From: an uncultured Prevotellaceae bacterium
Lineage (GTDB): Bacteria; Bacteroidota; Bacteroidia; Bacteroidales; Bacteroidaceae
Length of the DNA stretch: 64,000 nt
Assembly: GCA_902790625.1 (NCBI GenBank)
Contig: CADASP010000013.1
Coordinates: 50,425 to 114,424, forward strand
Reading direction: 5' to 3'
Shown: piece by piece, positions 61,259 through 64,000 of the stretch
How the letters are laid out: each line of letters opens with the position of its first letter
Numbering within the stretch: position 1 is the first letter of the stretch
Translations under genes and position numbers: made by a program
The notes under the pieces: model-generated
The model's database searches: none
The model's input: only the letters and a program-made list of their open reading frames with translations
Told to the model about the DNA's origin: nothing

Positions 61259-61711
61259 ATGAGAAAGTATCAAAAGCATGCCCAAACAGGCAGCAACGAC
61301 AATGCAACGACTCCCTTCGCACAGGCCTGCCAGCAAATGCACCTTGCTGCCAACGCTTGCCTCAACTGGCTCATCATGGCCCAGCGCGGCAGTCTGCAGA
61401 TGGTGCACGCCGAGATGGGATGTGCCCGCAGCACCCGACTGGCCCGACTGAATCCCGGCAGCCACGAGCTATCGCCACAGAGCGCACTACAGCTGGTGGT
61501 GATGCCGGCGCAGTTCGACGACGTGCGACAGCATGGCTACGACCACCAGCGGTGGCAGACACTCATCTACAGCTGGCTGGGACGTGAACTCACCGAGCAG
61601 CTGCGGCAGCACTTGGCATCGAAGATGAACATGAAGAACTGCAAGTTCTTCCTCGTCAGAAGTGGTGAGTGCGAAAAGGTGGCCGACTATTCCGACCGAA
61701 GCATCATTTAG
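61259..61711 (+). CDS. Hypothetical 150-residue protein
   Basis: I do not recognise this protein. It is soluble, without a signal peptide, and has an N-terminal Gln/Asn/Ala-rich third, a central segment with several Arg and Leu, and a C-terminal part WLGRELTEQLRQHLASKMNMKN then FFLVRSGECEKV. It has its own promoter and precedes a T7-lysozyme-like amidase, but a long hairpin (61777-61843) and about 200 bp separate them. It could be a DNA- or RNA-binding accessory protein, but no motif supports that. Confidence 0.6.
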   Translation: MRKYQKHAQTGSNDNATTPFAQACQQMHLAANACLNWLIMAQRGSLQMVHAEMGCARSTRLARLNPGSHELSPQSALQLVVMPAQFDDVRQHGYDHQRWQTLIYSWLGRELTEQLRQHLASKMNMKNCKFFLVRSGECEKVADYSDRSII

Positions 61712-61776
61712 CTTGAAGATGACGCCCCCGAACATGGCGAGAGCGGCTCCACACAGAAAAAGGAGCACGCCTCGCC

Positions 61777-61843
61777 AAAATTTGGAGCGCGACTTTTTCC
61801 AAAAAGTCAACGCCTTTTTCCAAAAAGTCGCGCTCCAAATTTT
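61777..61843. repeat. AAAATTTGG-type hairpin, GGAGCGCGAC core
   Basis: Perfect 22-bp arms (61777-61798 and 61822-61843). The loop holds AAAAAGTCAACGCC, the right-arm core of the other family version. Confidence 0.9.
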
Positions 61844-61928
61844 GAAGGGGAGTAACCCGCTGGATATAACGACTTTATAAAACATCGAAAAAACAGGCTT
61901 AAACAACAGCCAAAACGCTCTGAAAATC

Positions 61929-62345
61929 ATGCGAAAGATAACCGAAATCATCGTGCACTGCACAGCCACGCCCGAAGGGCGCTGGCACACCGTGGCCGAC
62001 GTAGACCGCTGGCATCGCCAACGTGGATTCTTCGGCATTGGCTACCATTTCCTCGTACTGCTCGACGGCACCATCGCCACTGGTCGCCCGCTGTGGCGCG
62101 TGGGTGCCCACTGCACCGGCCACAACACCCACAGCGTGGGCATCTGCTACGTGGGAGGGCTCGACGCTCAAGGCAAGCCAAAGGACACGCGCACACCCGA
62201 ACAGCGCAAAGCCATGCAGCAGCTGATACAGCTACTGAAGAGTGTCTTCGTAGGAGCCACCGTCTACGGACATCGCGACTTCGCAGCAAAGGCATGCCCC
62301 TGCTTCGACGCAAAAAAAGAGTATGAGGGAATGGAAGAAACTTAG
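61929..62345 (+). CDS. N-acetylmuramoyl-L-alanine amidase, T7 lysozyme-like
   Basis: This 138-residue zinc amidase cuts the MurNAc-L-Ala bond of peptidoglycan. The ligands are visible: His in IIVHCTAT (residue 10), His in YGHRDF, and Cys in KACPCFD. GYHFLVLLDGTI and THSVGICYVGGLD also fit the family. There is no signal peptide, as usual for the small Bacteroidales amidases found in many genomic settings, often near HU-like genes or mobile elements. Here no other phage or conjugation gene is present. tRNA-Gln follows on the opposite strand. Confidence 0.92.
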   Translation: MRKITEIIVHCTATPEGRWHTVADVDRWHRQRGFFGIGYHFLVLLDGTIATGRPLWRVGAHCTGHNTHSVGICYVGGLDAQGKPKDTRTPEQRKAMQQLIQLLKSVFVGATVYGHRDFAAKACPCFDAKKEYEGMEET

Positions 62346-62359
62346 TGCAAAGAAAAAAG

Positions 62360-62430
62360 TTGGACGACTCGGATTCGAACCGGGAATGACAGAACCAAAA
62401 CCTGTAGTGTTACCATTACACCATCGTCCA
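62360..62430 (-). tRNA. tRNA-Gln (anticodon UUG)
   Basis: 71-nt minus-strand cloverleaf: acceptor TGGACGA/TCGTCCA, D arm with TGTAATGGTAACA, anticodon loop TTTTGGT, and T loop TTCGAAT. CCA is not encoded. Confidence 0.95.
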
Positions 62431-62472
62431 AAAAAACACCGCAGCAAAAACCATCCGCTGCAAATGCGGCTG

Positions 62473-62480
62473 CAAAGGTA
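62473..62480 (-). promoter_or_regulatory. -7 promoter element of tRNA-Gln
   Basis: TACCTTTG on the minus strand, 43 bases before the tRNA. Confidence 0.65.
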
Positions 62481-62578
62481 GTGAAAAGTTGCCACTTTGT
62501 CGAGGTGTTCAATAGGATATTTTCTGCACGTTAAGCATTTTTAACTTGGAAACAAGGACAATCTCAAGAAAAATGCCG

Positions 62579-62585
62579 TACTTTG
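62579..62585 (+). promoter_or_regulatory. Probable -7 element of the SIMPL-domain gene
   Basis: TACTTTG, one base shorter than the usual element, 39 bases before the ATG at 62624. Confidence 0.45.
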
Positions 62586-62623
62586 CAACATCAAAATACC
62601 AAAACAAAGAAAGGAACAGAGCT

Positions 62624-63307
62624 ATGAACAGAATGAAAGAGGCAGCCATCATAGCCGTGGGCATGATGGTGATGGGATGGTTTCTGAAGTGCGGCATCGA
62701 CAACTTCGCCAGCAAAGACCGATGTGTCACCGTGAAAGGACTGGCAGAGAGAGAGGTGCCAGCCGACAAGGTGAACTGGAGCATCAGCACTACAGAGATG
62801 GGCAACGACCTGCCTGAACTCTATCAGCGCATCAGCCGACAGGCCGAGAAAATCAAGAAATTCCTGGTGAAAAACGGGCTGAACGAGAAAGACATCACCA
62901 TCAACCCGCCAAGCGTGAACGACCTGGAAGCCAACACTTGGAGCGAGAACCGAAAGAGCTATCGCTACACAGCACACACCACCGTCACCGTCTACACCAA
63001 ACAGGTGGAAAAGGTGAACGAAATCATCTACCGACAGGGCGACCTGCTGGAGCAGGGAGTGGCCATCGAGAGCGGATACCCCGACTATGAGCTGGCCTCG
63101 TTTCAGGAGCTGAAGCCCGAGATGATGGAGGAAGCCATCAAAGCCGCACAGAAGACGGCAGAACAGTTTGCCAAGGCCAGCGACTCCAGCCTCGGAGGCA
63201 TCAAAGTGGCTGGGCAGGGACAGTTCGAAATCGACAACCGCGACCAGAACACCCCATACATCAAGAAGATACGTGTGGTGACCACCCTCACCTATGCGCT
63301 CGACTAA
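62624..63307 (+). CDS. SIMPL-domain (DUF541) protein
   Basis: This 227-residue protein has an N-terminal membrane helix (residues about 5-24) and a SIMPL domain (DUF541): [62 protein letters not shown], and a C-terminal [13 protein letters not shown]. Members (such as E. coli YggE) are envelope proteins tied loosely to oxidative stress; biochemical function is open. The ATG at 62624 is preferred over one at 62546, which precedes the promoter-like element. Confidence 0.88.
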   Translation: MNRMKEAAIIAVGMMVMGWFLKCGIDNFASKDRCVTVKGLAEREVPADKVNWSISTTEMGNDLPELYQRISRQAEKIKKFLVKNGLNEKDITINPPSVNDLEANTWSENRKSYRYTAHTTVTVYTKQVEKVNEIIYRQGDLLEQGVAIESGYPDYELASFQELKPEMMEEAIKAAQKTAEQFAKASDSSLGGIKVAGQGQFEIDNRDQNTPYIKKIRVVTTLTYALD

Positions 63308-63494
63308 CCGAGCCGCTCCCCGCACCGCACCACCACCACTACGCATCAAGGCCTGTCGCTATTGCGGCAGGTCTTGTCTCTTTGTCGCAAAAACACAAAT
63401 GCCCGATTTCATCATTCAAGCGGAAATAATAAATTTTAACATAGCACAGCGTGAAAATATATGGCAAATTATTCGATAATAAAAAATAATTTAC

Positions 63495-63502
63495 TACTTT
63501 TG
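63495..63502 (+). promoter_or_regulatory. -7 promoter element of the DUF2795 gene
   Basis: TACTTTTG lies 35 bases before the ATG at 63537. Confidence 0.7.
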
Positions 63503-63536
63503 CGGCCTAATTAACAACACTAATAATTTAAAGACT

Positions 63537-63758
63537 ATGTATTGGACACTTGAATTGGCTTCAAAACTGGAAGACGCTCCCTGGCCCGCCACCAAGGAAG
63601 AACTTATAGACTATGCTATCCGTTCCGGCTCTCCCCTCGAGGTGCTGGAGAATCTGCAAGAAATAGAAGACGAGGGCGACATCTACGAGAGCATCGAAGA
63701 CATCTGGCCCGACTACCCCACCAAGGAAGACTTCCTATTCAACGAGGATGAGTATTAA
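63537..63758 (+). CDS. Small DUF2795-family protein
   Basis: A 73-residue, very acidic protein (MYWTLELASKLEDAPWPATK, then LIDYAIRSGSPLEVLENLQEI and an acidic tail EDFLFNEDEY). The PWPATKEELIDYAIRSG stretch is the DUF2795 core, and the gene is well conserved in Bacteroidota as a single-gene unit. No function is established. It has its own promoter and terminator. Confidence 0.85.
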   Translation: MYWTLELASKLEDAPWPATKEELIDYAIRSGSPLEVLENLQEIEDEGDIYESIEDIWPDYPTKEDFLFNEDEY

Positions 63759-63791
63759 GCGCTTATTACAAGCGTAACCGATTGGAAATAA

Positions 63792-63833
63792 GCAATGTGG
63801 TGATTCTTACAACGAGTCACCACATTGCTTTTT
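63792..63833 (+). terminator. Intrinsic terminator of the DUF2795 gene
   Basis: GCAATGTGGTGA pairs perfectly with TCACCACATTGC (13-nt loop), followed by five T. Confidence 0.93.
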
Positions 63834-63960
63834 GCATACTTTTACCGCCAAATAAGATGGCGTATTTGCTATGTTTGCTGACACTTTGAAAGGATAAAAT
63901 GCTAAAGTTTCCCACCCTCAGAAATTCCCAATAAAATAACGGTTTCTCGAAAATTTGTTG

Positions 63961-63968
63961 TATATTTG
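63961..63968 (+). promoter_or_regulatory. -7 promoter element for a gene beyond the right edge
   Basis: TATATTTG near the end of the window. The 32 remaining bases hold no start codon context that can be judged. The preceding 63834-63960 shows nothing else. Confidence 0.5.
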
Positions 63969-64000
63969 CATTTGCTAAAAGTACAATAGGCACAGCAAAT

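Noticed and set aside
61929..62345. Amidase taken as evidence of a prophage
   Set aside because: No other phage gene, integrase or attachment-site duplication was found around it or at the nearby tRNAs.

Overview
The window is chromosomal DNA from a Bacteroidota bacterium, most likely Prevotella or a close relative. The evidence is the -7 element TAnnTTTG in front of most transcription units, the scarcity of Shine-Dalgarno sites, SusC/SusD pairs, a hybrid two-component regulator, lipoproteins, GH97/GH94/GH13 enzymes, DUF4836 and DUF2795 proteins, and short C-terminal tails like type IX sorting domains. No rRNA, CRISPR array, transposase, integrase or phage module was found. Two tRNAs (Lys-UUU, Gln-UUG) and one cobalamin riboswitch are present.

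Layout. 1-1193: rodA, running leftward off the window. 1407-8619: aspC, then an energy-transduction operon exbB-exbD-exbD-tonB-PstS-like lipoprotein-TPR protein; the second ExbD has lost most of its transmembrane helix. 9104-10579: a CotH-kinase-like exported protein, then about 1 kb of repeats. 11623-16736: single-domain purH (IMP cyclohydrolase), mreB, mreC, mreD and mrdA (PBP2). 16840-18783: thrS. 18946-23558: a GH97 glycosidase and a GH94 cellobiose phosphorylase. 23559-24876: a repeat-rich gap. 24877-32695 (minus): a large exported protein and a hybrid two-component regulator. 33501-50034 (minus): a 16.5-kb operon, in transcription order FAS1 lipoprotein, SusC, SusD, FAS1, FAS1, SusC, SusD. 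50671-55294: tdk, an AI-2E/PerM family protein, a DUF4836 lipoprotein and an FtsX-like permease. 55374-56545: tRNA-Lys, a four-helix-bundle (23S rRNA IVS-like) protein and a tiny ORF. 56561-60391 (minus): a secreted multimodular alpha-amylase. 60610-61016: a cobalamin riboswitch followed only by a 41-codon ORF and a terminator. 61259-63758: a protein of unknown function, a T7-lysozyme-like amidase, tRNA-Gln, a SIMPL-domain protein and a DUF2795 protein.

How the parts fit together. ExbBD-TonB would energise TonB-dependent receptors such as the two SusC proteins. The FAS1/SusCD operon, flanked by a hybrid sensor-regulator, resembles a polysaccharide utilization locus in which fasciclin-domain surface lipoproteins take the place of glycan-degrading enzymes. 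It is the best candidate here for an undescribed system, and its ligand is unknown. The MreBCD/PBP2/RodA set is the elongasome, with rodA separated from the rest.

The second theme is repeats. Non-coding gaps hold several families of hairpins and 7- or 9-nt tandem arrays. Some arrays supply the stop codon of the gene they follow, and related sequences have entered coding regions in frame (GH94, and possibly the regulator linker and two lipoprotein signal peptides).
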